A stretch of DNA of 64,000 nucleotides from Pontederia crassipes (GCA_030549335.1 CM060193.1:60541146-60605145), one strand, 5' to 3'. Counted from the first letter of the stretch, positions 33,742 to 46,600 are shown. The notes: generated from the sequence alone by a model not told the origin. Translations and numbers: made by a program.

Positions 33742-35052
33742 ATGCCCCCTCTAATGGTCGCCATTACTCCAAGGTTTACAGCCATGTTTTGGCCACTGGC
33801 TTTGACCCTCCTCCTGCTTTCCTCCTTGCAGAGCCCATCCATGGCGGCCAAGCTTAAAGTTGGATTTTACTCCAAGTCCTGTCCCAAGGCCGAGCGCGTC
33901 GTGCGCTCCGTCGTAAAAGAGGTGGCCAAGTCTGATCCGGCCATGCCTGCGGCCTTGCTGAGGCTCCATTTCCATGACTGCGTTGTCAAAGTATGTGCCG
34001 ATTAGTACTCGTGTTCTTGCTTGCCTGCATGCACGCAATCTTAACTGATATGTATATGTTGTGGCTGTCTGTCATGAACTCATGATCCTTCTTCCGTGAA
34101 GGGATGCGATGGATCGGTGCTGATACAGAAACCGCCGGAGGAAGGACCGGAGAACAGGTCTCCTCATCACGCGGGCCTGCGAGGCTTCGACGTGATCGAA
34201 CGAGCGAAAGCTAAACTGGAGGCCAAGTGCCGGGGAGTCGTCTCCTGCGCCGACATCGTAGCCCTCGCTGCTCGCGACGCCGTCCATCTGGTACGCATCG
34301 AACTCTCAGCTCAGAATTAAATAGAAACAAAACAAGTAGTATGAATTGGACGTTGCATGCAGAGCCATGGACCATTTTACCGCGTCCCTACGGGGCGACG
34401 AGATGGCCGGGTTTCTAACATCTCTCAAGCTGCCAACATGCCGGAGGTCCATGACTCCATTGCGACGCTCAAATCCAAGTTCGCGAAGAAGGGCTTGTCA
34501 GAGAAAGATCTGGTGCTCCTCAGTGGTAATTAGACTCCTCGTTCTGCGTTAATTCCTAAATCTTCATCAGACATGCACCTGTTCATTGATGTGACGGCGT
34601 TTGGTTTTTAAACGCATGCAGCGGCGCATACGATTGGAACGACGGCGTGCTTCTTTGTAGAGGACAGGCTCTACGGCTTCAACAGCAGCAATGGCACTGA
34701 CCCCCTGATAAGCCGCCAAATCCTCCCGGAGCTCACGTCCCGGTGCCCCCCCGGCGGCGACATCGGCGCCCGGCTTCCGCTGGACCTCGGCAGCGAGAGG
34801 AGGTTCGACGCGCGCATACTCCGCAACATCCGGTCGGGCCGCGCGGTGATAGAGTCGGACGCGAAGCTGTACGCCGACGCTTCCACGAGGGCGATCGTGG
34901 ACTCGTACATCGTCGGCGGCGGCCGGAGACCGGCAGGGAAGCGCCCGTCGTTCAGAGCGGACTTCGCCAGGTCGATGGTGAAGATGGGACGGATCGGCGT
35001 GAAGACCGGGAAGGCGGGCGAGATCAGACGAATCTGCTCGGCTTTTAACTGA
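33742..35052 (+). CDS. Class III (secretory) peroxidase, 4 exons
   Basis: Heme peroxidase of the plant secretory pathway; such enzymes oxidise phenolics with hydrogen peroxide in wall or vacuole (lignification, defence). Exons 33742-33990, 34102-34290, 34363-34525 and 34622-35052 join in frame with GT..AG introns to give 343 residues, normal for the family. The four-exon layout is the classic one. A signal peptide (hydrophobic, residues 14-30) precedes the mature start near K-L-K-V-G-F-Y. The distal site is L-R-L-H-F-H-D-C; G-C-D-G-S-V-L-I and V-S-C-A-D-I-V-A-L-A-A-R-D-A-V follow. The proximal heme ligand is H in S-A-A-H-T-I-G. Eight conserved cysteines can be placed. Small departures: H-D-C-V-V-K instead of the usual H-D-C-F-V-x, and S-A-A-H for S-G-A-H. 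An upstream ATG choice is possible (33754), but 33742 is first. I cannot assign a Prx number. Confidence 0.95.
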
Positions 35053-35866
35053 GAAAAAGTTGCATGTTTTATGAATATTTCACAATATGTATTACAAAAA
35101 AAAAATTTAAAAAAAAAATCATATGAACATGGAAATTATTAGATTAACAAATATTTACAATAGTGGAGGCATTTCAACGATCCAATTAATAATTAATAAT
35201 AATTATGAACATGTTGATTAATAATTATACTAATATTTATCATTCCTTGGTATTGCATTGATTCGGTTGCCTTATTTATGAGTTCTAGTGTTATTGTTAT
35301 AAAATGTATATATGTATTTTTATTTAAAATAAAAAGAGTTATGATTGAATATATTTGACCTGATTGGATTAGATGTAAATAGAATGACACTTGAATATAT
35401 GTTTGATTTTTATTAACATTTATTAAATAAGTATTCCCCATACGAATGTTTTTTCGATCTTAAAATTGAAGTCATACAAATGGAAAATTGTGACGAATTG
35501 AATGTTGCCGGCATTTTAAACATTACAAATCATTATTATTTATGGAGTTCCTCCGCAGAGACTCCGACATGTTAATTTTTTTTAGATACGGAATGAGGCC
35601 TAAGGCCCATTATGGTGTACACGTGTCATTTGGGCTTGTATGTTCCATACTTAAGCGGCCCTTTAAAAGTTAAAAATATTAAACGAATTTTTGCATCTAA
35701 TCCTAATATATATGAACTTATTGTAGCGTATTCTTAAATTATATCAAGATTTTTATTTTAGTTCATCGATCTAGTCCTATTAAATTTTCTATTTTTTTCG
35801 ATTTTTTGTCTATTTATGAAATAACTAAACTCATCTTCTGTACTCTTTTTAATGTTTAAAATTTTA

Positions 35867-35902
<36 letters not shown>

Positions 35903-36589
35903 AAGAGGTAGGAGACGCCCCCTCCCTTTGACGTCAGCTAGGGGAGGAGCAGTGCCTCCCTCTTTTTTATTATTTTTTTATATTTTTAAAATTTTTAAAC
36001 ATAAAAGAAAGTACATAATGATAGTTTAGTCTTTTCAGAAATTAAAAAAAAGGTTAGCAAAACTAGACGAATAAACTAAAATGAAAATCTCAATATAATT
36101 TAAGGACGTGCTACGATAAATTGTTAGGATTAGATGTAAAAAATCGTTATTGTTCAAGGGAGCTTTAAAGAATTAACCCAAATACTAATGATGGAGGAAC
36201 ATTTACATTTTTTCACAAATATATTTCTTTTATATTACTTACATAGAAGAATATATTAAATATGAATTCTCACTCGGTTATTCTTTTTTATATTTTATGA
36301 ATTATATGTCAGACATCTATATATGTGCCCTTAATTATTCTCCTCTAAGTTTTTTTTTCTTTTACTTTCTCATATCATCATCTTTTTCTTTGTTTAGCCA
36401 AGACAATAAGAGTTCCTCCATTCTTTTTCTTATTTAAACATGTATTGATTTCTCTTGTTTATATTTTGCATGATATGGAGTGATCCTTTTTTTTTTCTAG
36501 ATTAGTTCTGTTTGTCTCTAACAATTTCCATCTAGGTTTCATCTTGAAACATGGCTCAGTCCGTTATATATAGAGAGTTATATAAATCA
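35053..36589. other. AT-rich intergenic DNA
   Basis: No gene. Includes a (TA)n run at about 35873-35896. The stretch 35680-36150 carries phrases (TGTAGCGTATTCTTAAATTATATCAAGATTTTTATTTTAGTTCATC, split here for illustration by its two recurrent parts) that recur loosely at 38230-38520; see findings. Confidence 0.5.
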
Positions 36590-36965
36590 GAGATATATTT
36601 ATTATTGTTAGTATTTTATGCATCGCAAGAAAATATAAGAAATTTAAGACGACGTACAATTTTATTAAATGGGAAAAGAAGATTGCAATTCAGATTGCTC
36701 TCTGTTCAGACTTTTTATATAGGCACTTCTTTTTTACAGATGATAATAGGAATTTCATACCGATTAAGATTCTGAATTAATCTTTCAAAATTAGACACAC
36801 ATCTCGTGATAAAGAAATTAATCAATTTCGAATCACATACAGAATACTTCATAAAATTTTGAATTACATACGGTGAGACTTCCGTAGAGCAAGGACACCT
36901 TTTATTTCAGAATGTCTTGGAGTCCAAATGGATTTTCAGTTGAGGTAAGATTTAAAACATTATTG
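36590..36965 (+). repeat. Dispersed LTR-like repeat, copy A
   Basis: It contains TATGCATCGCAAGAAAAT, AATTTAAGACGACGTAC, a TATA-like TTTTTATATAGGCAC (36712-36725), then TTAATCTTTCAAAATTAGACAC and GAATGTCTTGGAGTCCAAATGG. Related sequences in the same order lie at 39640-39930 (+), 42000-42210 (-) and 46370-46590 (-). The order (C-rich box, TATA box, downstream leader) suggests an LTR or other retroelement promoter, but no coding region is attached. Confidence 0.5.
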
Positions 36966-37159
36966 AACAATTATATATTTACAATTTCTTTTGTTCGATA
37001 TTGACGCCATCTCTGCTTGATTTACAATGAGTTAAGACTGGTCGCCAAATATACGTAGCCGGTTCCTATACGCCATACGTACTTCTTTTACCACAAGAAT
37101 ACCAGCCGTATGCATCCCGCCAACTTAATTTATCCACGACATGAGTCGCACATCTCTAA

Positions 37160-37216
<57 letters not shown>

Positions 37217-39639
37217 GGTTTTTGCACATCTTGATGGACTACTATAACAATTGAATTCAATTACGTTGAATTCAATATTAATTTGGACTTATCGGAGTGA
37301 ATGAATAGTCATACTTGCACATCTTTGTGGACTAATATAACAAAATGGGAAGGTGTATTATGTTGCATTTAACATTAATTATTTGGACTTTTTGAAATCA
37401 ATATACACATGCATATACATATTAATATTAATATTTATATATGAGCAACCTAGAAGCAATTAATATTGAGAACAGGTCAACAAATTAGACAAGTTGTTGC
37501 AAACCCTGCACCATTATATTCATTGATCAGTCGAACTATAAATTCATTAATATTGATAACATAATTTTCCATAGATTTTCTAACTTATCTAGGACATTTT
37601 TTACAGCGGCCATCGTACTGATGGCGATAGCAGCGATGACTGCAAGTCATTGGTTTACATTGATATTATAATATTAGAATATTTAATTAATAAATTTGAA
37701 TATTGATGCTGGTAGTCGTTGATATTATCGGCGGCCATCCTATTCGTCGGAAATATTGTTAGTTTATCGATAAAATAATGACAGACTCCGTGATGAAAAC
37801 TAGTCGTGGGTACATTGGCCCCGGTATTTTGAAAATAATATATTTTTGAAATTCCTTCGAAGAATTTTGACATGTCAAAGATCGATCGTCGAAAATATGT
37901 ATCGTATATCCCGGTATATTATTAATATTAATAATTTATTATAAGTGTATAAAAGTTATTATTAAAATCATATTTAGTTTCATCATTAATGTATTATTTA
38001 ATTTTTAAAAAAATTAAAACATCTGCAGTTATTTAAAAATAAATTCAAGGAGGGTTTTACAAATAAAACTCAATAATATGTAGAAAGGAGGAAAAAGAAA
38101 TTCAATCCGGCGGATCTATAAATAAAAAAAACACAAACCCGATAGAACATGCAACCAAATACAAATAAAAAATACTATGATTAATTTTGTATACACTCCC
38201 ATAAATTATAGTTATTTTTCACATCTGCCTCTAAGTTATGAGCTTATCGTATCACCCATCTAAACCATATCACGTTTTTTATTTTAGTTCATCCGTCATA
38301 TTCTATTATTTTTTTATTTATTAAATGATTAAATTGCTCTTCGAGATTGTCCCCTTGACATTTATTTTAAATCATAGGAGAATAATTTAATTATTTAATA
38401 AATAAAAAAATTAAAATTAACAAAAAAATTAACAAAATGTGACAAAACTAAAGTGAAAATCATAACATAATGTAGTGTGGTGCTACGATAAGTTCAGGAC
38501 AGACGCGAAAAATTATTATAGTTTGATGAGATTTAAAGAATTATCTCAAAATACTAATAAAAAAGGGTCTTACGTTCTTTGAAATATGTCTTATTGTTCC
38601 ACTCGCCCTTGCAGAAGTACGTATGTGAACATCTGGTCGAAAGAAAAAAATAAAGAGTGTGTGAACTTTTCACAGCAACAAAGTGACTTGGACGAAATCA
38701 CTTTCCGCACACTGTTTTGGAATGCGTCTTTACGGCCCAAATTAGACAAAAATAAAAGCAAATACGTTTAATGTAAAAGTCAAATAGCCAAGACTTCGAC
38801 TACAAAGGAGATCAAGCGACCGTTTGGTAATAAAATTTTCTCAAAATAAATATAATTTTATTTTACTTAAGTTGAAGAAGAATAAAATATAAAAATATAA
38901 TATTTATGGCTAAGATATTTTATTATAAATAATTGATGTTTATTGTTATAATAACAATAAAATTATGAATATAATAATATATGGGTAAAATAAAAATATT
39001 AATAAAATACGGTTAAAAATTTGAAGAATATGATGTTACGATGTTTTTAAAGAATAGAGATATCATGTTTCGAGAAATAAAATAGACGATTTCACATGTT
39101 TTGGTTTGGTTTATTATTTTTCGATGTTTGATCAAATTATTTCAATTCCTCTACCGTTTATTTCACAATCAAACAGTCCATAATTGATCTAATGCGAACA
39201 AATAAAGATATTTTAAAGTGATTTGTTAACCATATTTGCATGTGTATATTTCCATATAATGGGGCGTAAATTTCGTACAAGTAAAATTAGAACAAAAAAT
39301 TCTAAATTTAAAGAGACGAACTCATTCGAAATTTAAATGAAGATTCAATTATGTATATATTTTCGTAACTCTTTGGATATATATGGACGCAACATGTGCA
39401 CGCAAACAAATCGGTTGCACGTTTTTGGACTTCCGAAGTGTAGAAGCGGATCATGTCGAAGTTGGCATGCAATGCAACACTTTCGAGTTGCAAACGTGAC
39501 AACGTACGTAGGCGGTGTACGTCTCGGTCTAAAGGCTATAACATTGTTTGTGCACGGCAACTTTGACGAGATCTAAACTTATTTAAAATACAAGAACAAA
39601 ATTATTTATTGTTAGAATTTTTGTACGAGAGATATTTAC
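36966..39639. other. AT-rich intergenic DNA
   Basis: Apart from the TA tract, no gene or delimited element was recognised. Frames up to 79 codons (for example 39337-39576) show no family motif. Confidence 0.5.
37157..37209. repeat. (TA)n microsatellite
   Basis: About 25 TA units, near the end of repeat copy A. Confidence 0.95.
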
Positions 39640-39930
39640 GTATAAAAAATTTTAAAAATGTAAGGTAACGTAGAATTTATTAGATGAGAACAAAAAAATA
39701 TTACAATTTAGATTATTTCAAATCCCTAGAGAGTTTATATATATACTCTCTTTACTAATAAAAACTCTAAATTAATCTCTTAAAAATAGGACACCTATTT
39801 TGTGATAAAAAAATAAATTAATTCTGATCATATACTGAATATTGCGTAAAATTTTGATGATGACGTCTTTTACTTCAAAGTGTCTTGGATTCAGACGAAT
39901 TTTCGATTGAAGTAGAATTCAAGGCATTAT
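39640..39930 (+). repeat. Dispersed LTR-like repeat, copy B (partial)
   Basis: It shares with copy A the segment TAGAATTTATTAGATG, a TATA-like GTTTATATATATAC (39736-39749), CTAAATTAATCTCTTAAAAATAGGACAC and GTGTCTTGGATTCAGACGAATTTTC. Diverged and without a clear left end. Confidence 0.45.
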
Positions 39931-41999
39931 TAACATTTATCTTCGTACTTGATTATAGATAGTGAAGAAATGATACTAAAAAGTGTGATAAAGCACAAAC
40001 TTCATAGGTTAAACTTATTTTTATGGAAATGATAATGCAGAAAAATGATCGCCGATATTGATTATTTAGGTTTGAACTTTGAAGTCCCACTTAAAGACTC
40101 TCTAGTTTCATTGCATTAAAAGATTTTGATCAATTATATATGAAACAATAAACAAAATACCAAGTCTACATAATCCATCATAGGTGACAAGTTAATTAAT
40201 CGTCTTGAGAGGAGCCGTTGATTCAGATAAACCCAAAAGCATTAATTAATTTCTTTCTTTTCGGTAATGCAAATCGTTTGAAAAGAAAAACTAGAAATTG
40301 TTTGGTGTTAATTGCGCTATCAAAAAAATTTATCAACCTTGAATAACTTTAGATGGAAATATTGAAATAAATAAAAATATTTATTTGGTTGGATGAAACA
40401 TTGATTAATGATTGAGTATAGAAATGTAAAACAATATTTATGATCACATCTAAAAGAAGGGCAGTGCTATTGCCACTTGCCAACACTTGACGCCACTTGA
40501 AACTTGATATTTCTATCCTTTATTTTACTTTTGATTTTTTTTTTTTATTATTCGACGCCTACCCAACCAAGCACTCATATTTCTCTTCCTTTCTCCTTTC
40601 TCTCTCCTTTTTTTTCAACGAAATGGGGGAGAAGAAAATATGTACCTTGAAAAAAAAAATAGAAAATGAACATATTGTAATACCTCTGAGCATGCAAAAA
40701 TAAATAATAAATAAATACAGAATTTGATATTTAAAAGTGCATCATAATGAGCTCAAGGAACAATTTAATAGTCAAGATCATCCTCAAGGAATATAAATAT
40801 AATAAATGCAAAGCATGAAATTCCATCCGCCAGCAGTAATTGAAATCTTAAAGTTTTAATGTTTGACAAAGAAAACGTTAAGGTGGAAAGTGGAAACTAT
40901 ATAATCCAAGAGGCAAGAAATAGTCAATTTGAAATGTTTTCGGACAGTGACGTTATAATAAAAGACGCCCTTAAAAAAAAGGCAAACATTTTAGGTCATT
41001 TAAGATGGTCTCTTCCTCTCAAGACGACGGTGACTTCAAAGTTCAAAGATTTCTAGTAACAATTCATATATTCGTCGCCCAATCGGAGAATAAAAATCAA
41101 CTGTTAATTTAACATGACATATTTAATTAGACTAATGGGAACTCAAACAAGGATTATATATATGAAGACATTACCTACTTATACTCTTATAGTAGGTAAG
41201 ATGGTACTACTGTTTGTATTATAATAGGTGTTAATGGCTCTGAGTCAACTCATAAATCAAGGTATTAACTTCCGACAAAATTCTATCTGAAAACAATAAA
41301 ATTATATATATACTGGGCATATATCAAGTGCGTTAATATATATATGATTAAATGCTATATGAAAAGTACAAATTTATCTTTATAAAAAAGTATTATTTGT
41401 ACGAAGTCGAAATAAAGAACTATAATTCTTATTATTTTCACGTGCCTCAAATTGATAAGAACCATTAAATCCCATTTCGATTTGTTCGAATTTATTATTA
41501 TGTTTTTTCTTATAATTTTGTATTCAAATTTTTTTTTCGAATTAGAATCAATGGAATAATTTTACGTTGATTTTTCGGATTGTGCTTCTAATTTACACGG
41601 CTATGAGTAGTCAAACCTTGACGATACCACCTTTGGTTCGTTGGGAGCCTTCCTCTCAATATGAGTTCAAATGTCTCCATTATGAATCCGTGGGGTTGGA
41701 GATTGATGCAGGCTACATTGTAAGGATCGTTAATTTAATTTTTCTTTTGCATGTGCATATATATATTAATAATGCCTTAACTCTAAATCCAATTATAATC
41801 TTATATGATCCTCCTTCTTAGTCAAACGCTTCAACAAATTTTTCATACGGTGTCTCGCTAACCGATCAGCTATGAGGAGTCAAGGGGGATCTAGGGCCCT
41901 GGATCCCCTGCAGGAGGGTGCAGGGGCGGAGCTCCTTAAGTGAAAATTTTTTAAGAATATTTTATATGTGATTCAGAATTATTTATTTTTTTATCATAA
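39931..41999. other. AT-rich intergenic DNA
   Basis: No gene recognised. Frames at 40859-41056 and 41567-41821 are short, isolated and lack exon partners. Confidence 0.5.
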
Positions 42000-42210
42000 G
42001 ATACGTATTCTATTTTAAAGAATTAATTCATAGTCTCAATCGGTCTTGTAATTCCTATTATTTGTAAAAGGGAATGCCTATATAAACTCCTTAAGAGTCC
42101 AAACAGAAATAAATTCGTCTTGTAATCCTCGAGTTTTTCTTTCATATAATAAAATTCTGCGTCGCCTTAAATTTTTCGAGTTTTCTTGCGATGCATAATT
42201 TCTCACGCAG
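42000..42210 (-). repeat. Dispersed LTR-like repeat, copy C
   Basis: On the minus strand it reads TTATGCATCGCAAGAAAACTCG, AATTTAAGGCGACGCAGAATTT and then GGAGTTTATATAGGCATTCCC (TATA box at plus 42078-42087). It adjoins a (TA)n tract at 42214-42242. Confidence 0.5.
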
Positions 42211-42212
42211 AA

Positions 42213-42213
<1 letters not shown>

Positions 42214-42242
<29 letters not shown>
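42214..42242. repeat. (TA)n microsatellite
   Basis: About 14 TA units directly beside repeat copy C. Confidence 0.95.
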
Positions 42243-42250
<8 letters not shown>

Positions 42251-43157
42251 AACGAGCTTTATTATTTTCCTCATGAGGCATGCATGCAGAAAAACTTGGA
42301 GCATATGCTATAAAACATCTCAGAATGCAAGGCATTTGGCATCCGACAAATTAATAGTTGTGGAGTCAGATTTATTATTCATACTTACACAATTGATTAA
42401 ATGGGAGACTCGAACATATTCATATATACTTACACAATAGAAGTTTAATTGGTTCACAATATCTATTTATACACATCATTATTTGCAAAGTTTACTTGGG
42501 AGTAGGAATGGTGTCCGGTGAATCCCCAAACTAAATTCTTTTTTTTCGGTTGTCACCTTCAGCATCGATCGTCCAACTCGATCACGGCGAAGTCTCGGCC
42601 TATCACCGGTCCAATGTCTAACTATGACTGATGAGACTCTCATCAAAATGATGAGGAATAACAATTCACTCCACTCCGCCAAAACTCCGATTGTTCCAAA
42701 CCGTGCTGTGCATATATCGTCTTCTTCTTTTTTTTTTCTCAGACATATATCAATTTAATTAATCAGGTTGGCACAATCTAGCAGAATGTCTCAAATGATT
42801 CGTTAGGTGCTTAGTAACCCTAAGTAAGTTTTTTGAAATATATGTACCGTTTTGACCACGCATCCAAGACAAGATATATCAATTCAACTGAACTACTCCA
42901 TATATTATCGAACGAGTTATGTCAACCGTGATGGTCGATCCAGGAGGCTTCGTCGAACCTACGGACGCGGTCGCCACACGCGCTCTATTTATAGCGCACA
43001 CATGGCGCCGGTGCCCTGTCTATATATGACAGACGAGAGAGCCAGCCGGCGTTATTAATTTCACGTACCCGACAACTTTCTTGTGATCGATCGATCGGCG
43101 AGCGAGCTCAATTAGTTAGCACCGACGAGAGACGCGCGCGCGCACTCAGCGGCCGCC
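42243..43157. other. Intergenic DNA and promoter of the PLP-enzyme gene
   Basis: No gene. Composition changes from AT-rich to GC-rich at about 42900. Confidence 0.5.
42986..42994 (+). promoter_or_regulatory. TATA box of the PLP-enzyme gene
   Basis: TATTTATAG in GC-rich surroundings, 164 bp upstream of the start codon at 43158; the leader would be about 130 nt. Confidence 0.6.
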
Positions 43158-46128
43158 ATGGACGTCGTTCGCGAGCAACCTCGCATCTCCAAGATGCTCC
43201 AGGAGTTCTTCTCCAACAACAAGGAGTACGCGCTGGGGTTAATGGATCAGTCCGGGGGCAGATTAGGCGGCGGCCGGACGACGGCTTCGTCGTCCTCGTC
43301 GACGGCCGAGGAGAGGATCGCGTGGTTGCAGTCTCAGCTGATCGGAAGCGACAAGGAGTTCGACACGCCCTTCGGCCGGCGCCACCTCTCCTACGCAGAT
43401 CACACTGCCTCCGGCAGGTGCCTGCGCTACGTCGAGGATTACATCATCGAAGAGCTCCTCCCTATCTACGGTGCGTAATTATGCATGTCAGGATTCGTTT
43501 TGCATGCATGTGTGTTATAAATCTCATGAGCTTTGCGTTCAAAACAACTGCAGGCAACACGCACACGGACGACAGCTTCGTGGGGAGCAAGACGACGAGG
43601 ATGGTGCACAAGGCGTCGGCGTACATCAAGCGCTGCATGGGCGCGGGGCAGGACGACGCCATCGTGTTCTGCGGCTCTGGGTCGTCGGCGGCCATCAAGC
43701 GGCTGCAGGAGGTGATCGGGATCGCCGTGCCGTCCATCATGCGGGACCGCCTGGTCGGGTGCCTGCGGGAGGAGGAGCGGTGGGTGGTGTTCGTCGGGCC
43801 TTACGAGCACCACTCCAACCTCCTGTCCTGGCGGCAGACCACCGCCGAGGTGGTGGAGATCGGCCTCGACGCCGACGGCCACGTCGACATGGAGGAGCTG
43901 AGGCTCCGGCTCGCGTCGCCCCGGTACGCCGACCGTCCCATGCTCGGGTCCTTCTCCTCCGGCAGCAACGTCACCGGGATCCTCACAGACACCCGGGCCA
44001 TCGCCCGCCTTCTCCACCAGCACGGCGCGTTTGCCTGCTTCGACTTCGCCGCAAGGTTAGTAATTAATTACTGTGTCAATACTATTAGTCAACTGTAAGT
44101 TTAATTAACAATTACAGCATATGGAACACCAAGTTAGTTAGACTCGTATAAGTATCAATATGTAGACTTTCTTGATTTAATCATAATTAATTTATCGAAA
44201 ACTGAATTAACTAGACGATGGTCCTTGGACAGACTTGAACAAAAATGGAACTATTCTTATCCTGGACCATCAACTTTGGGCACATCTTTAATTTATGTTC
44301 TAATGATATGGAGCAACTCGGTGCACGAGATATGCTTTTATATGAGGGCGTGACAGCTTTGATCTCATGGCATGCGGTGCACGCTGCAATAATAATTAAT
44401 GATATCTATTTGCTGTTGACCAACTAATATGGTGGACGCCTTTAACGCGGTCGATTAGTTAGTTGCACATGTCCCCCCAAACAGAGTCCATCTCCGTCAA
44501 CTTTATATGAACCTATTCTAATCTTTAACATTTTATCTTAAAGTATACTACTTAGACCTATAAACACCATAATAATTTGACAATTCTTGCCTAGTTAAAG
44601 TGTTAATCATATTTCATATATAAACTACGAAAGTTTGACATTATTACATATCTAAACCTGCAAGCAAAGATTTTGGCAAGACTTTTTAATATGCAACGCA
44701 CACCATTATCATTATTTTCATCTTGCGTTGATCATATAACTCATCTTCTTATGGTGAACATGTGGAACATGCATGCAGTGGACCATACGTTGAGATCGAC
44801 ATGAGATCGGGAGAACTGGAAGGATACGATGCAGTTTTCTTAAGCCCACACAAATTTGTCGGAGGCCCCGGAACTCCGGGCATCCTGCTCATGAACAAAG
44901 CCCTCTACCAGCTCACCTCGTCCCCTCCTTCTACCTGCGGAGGTGGCACTGTCTCCTATGTCAATGGCTTTAGCGAGAAGGTATCTTATATATTTAATAG
45001 TTGATACTTGAACAATTTAATGAACTCGTTCGTTATTTATAAGTATATATAGTTTGGAAAGCTCAGGATTTATGTTTGTCACAGGATACGTTGTACAGCG
45101 AGGAAATAGAAGAGCGGGAGGACTGCGGGACGCCGGCGATAATCCAGAAGGTTCGAGCTGCGTTGGCCTTCTGGGTGAAGGAGCACGTCGGCCATGGCGC
45201 CATCGACCTCCGGGAGCAGTTCTACGCCGACGCGGCCATTGGGAGGCTCCTTCGCAACCCCAACGTTATGGTTCTGGGCGACCTGAAGGCGAAGCGCCTC
45301 CCCATCATCTCCTTCGTCGTGTTCCCACCCCAGCCGCAGGACTCGTCGGACGAGATCGTGGAGGAGCTCGAAGCCGACTCGTCGGACGGAGGAGCGGCGC
45401 TGTTGAGGAGGAAGGCGAAGCCCCTGCACGGGAGGTTCGTCGCGAAGCTGCTCAACGACCTGTTCGGCATCCAGGCCCGCGGCGGGTGCGCGTGCGCCGC
45501 CCCCTACGCCCACCACCTCCTCAGCATAGACGAGTCGCTGTCCCTTCTCATTCGTGAGGCCATTCAGAAGGTACCGTACGTGGCGATGCGCGCGCCCCGG
45601 CCGAATCAAACATTCGACACGAATCATGCGTGTTTTTTTTTTCTTTTTACTGACAACGATCTCTTCAACTGCATGCAGGGTTACAGCGGCGTGAAGCCCG
45701 GATGGACGAGGGTCAGCTTCACGTACTACACGACCAAGGAGGAGTTCGCGTTCGTCCTCGACTCCATAGAGTTCGTGGCCGCGCAAGGGCACCGTTTCCT
45801 CTCTCTCTACCAGTACGACTGGACGACCGGCGACTGGAGCTTTCGCAAGCGCGCGCTCAAGGATCGCGTCGTCATGCAGGACCTCGCACCGCGCGAGTTC
45901 GACCTGTGGCGGGGAGCAGGCGGCGGCAAGTTTCACGTCGTCAAAGGCGACGACAGATCAAGGAGCAGTAGCGGTCCAAGTTCCGGAGCTGGCGGAGGGG
46001 TTGTGGGCAGCATGTGCAAGAATTACCTTGAGACGGCGAGACGCATCGCCCTCTCGCTCCCTGAGAATCCAATCCCTGCCGTTGTACCGGCGGAAATCGA
46101 CCCACGTCTCATCCTCTTCAGAATATAA
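43158..46128 (+). CDS. Class V aminotransferase-fold PLP enzyme (cysteine desulfurase-like), 5 exons
   Basis: Exons 43158-43470, 43554-44055, 44779-44980, 45085-45570 and 45679-46128 join in frame at GT..AG sites to give 650 residues. The fold is the aminotransferase class V family (relatives: cysteine desulfurases, isopenicillin N epimerases, the molybdenum-cofactor sulfurase N-domain). Seen in order: S-Y-A-D-H-T-A-S-G; N-T-H-T-D-D-S-F-V-G; F-C-G-S-G-S-S-A-A-I-K-R; P-Y-E-H-H-S-N-L-L-S-W-R; F-D-F-A-A-S-G-P-Y (Asp near PLP); and S-P-H-K-F-V-G-G-P-G-T-P-G, whose Lys should bind PLP. R-G-G-C-A-C-A lies near residue 475 and could hold a reactive Cys. A low-complexity S-rich patch follows the N-terminus. 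No clear transit peptide. The exons are far more GC-rich than the introns. The substrate is not known; the family is usually annotated only as PLP-dependent transferase. Confidence 0.93.
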
Positions 46129-46369
46129 CGTGTGATGTCGTTCGTATATATATATAAATAAAGAAAAGAGGAACCTTAGTATATGTATATAAATACGTAC
46201 TGTATCATGTACGTATCGAGGTATAACAAATAACACGATACAAGCTTCATGTTTTTTACGAATTAATTGAGGAAAAACTTCTCATGTATGCATGCAATGT
46301 AACCTATCGTTTACGTTGAAGATAATGTATATATTGTAGATAATGTGTTGAATCTAAACTCGATTATTT
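46129..46369. other. 3' flank of the PLP-enzyme gene
   Basis: AT-rich trailer with TATATATAAATAAAG; probable 3' UTR and polyadenylation region. Confidence 0.4.
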
Positions 46370-46559
46370 CAGCAAATTTTTATTATGGGTCTCACTTAAA
46401 AGGGGTGTCTATATAAACTCCTATTAAATTCTCTAAGGATCCAAATAAAAAATAATTTGATCTTCTAATTCTCTTTTGATTTTTTATCTAATAAAATTTT
46501 ATGTCACCTTAAATTTCTCGAGTTATTTTGAGGTGCATAATTTCTCTCGTGCCTAAATC

Positions 46560-46590
<31 letters not shown>
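46370..46590 (-). repeat. Dispersed LTR-like repeat, copy D
   Basis: On the minus strand: ATTATGCACCTCAAAATAACTCG, AATTTAAGGTGACATAAAATTTTATTAGAT (both split motifs are shared with copy C) and GGAGTTTATATAGACACCCC (TATA at plus 46409-46419). It adjoins (TA)n at 46563-46599. Confidence 0.5.

Positions 46591-46599
<9 letters not shown>
46563..46599. repeat. (TA)n microsatellite
   Basis: About 18 TA units beside repeat copy D. Confidence 0.95.

Positions 46600-46600
<1 letters not shown>

Noticed and set aside
43466-44067. Antisense and alternate frames over the PLP-enzyme exons
   Set aside because: Shadows of GC-rich exons; the spliced plus-strand frame has clear motifs.
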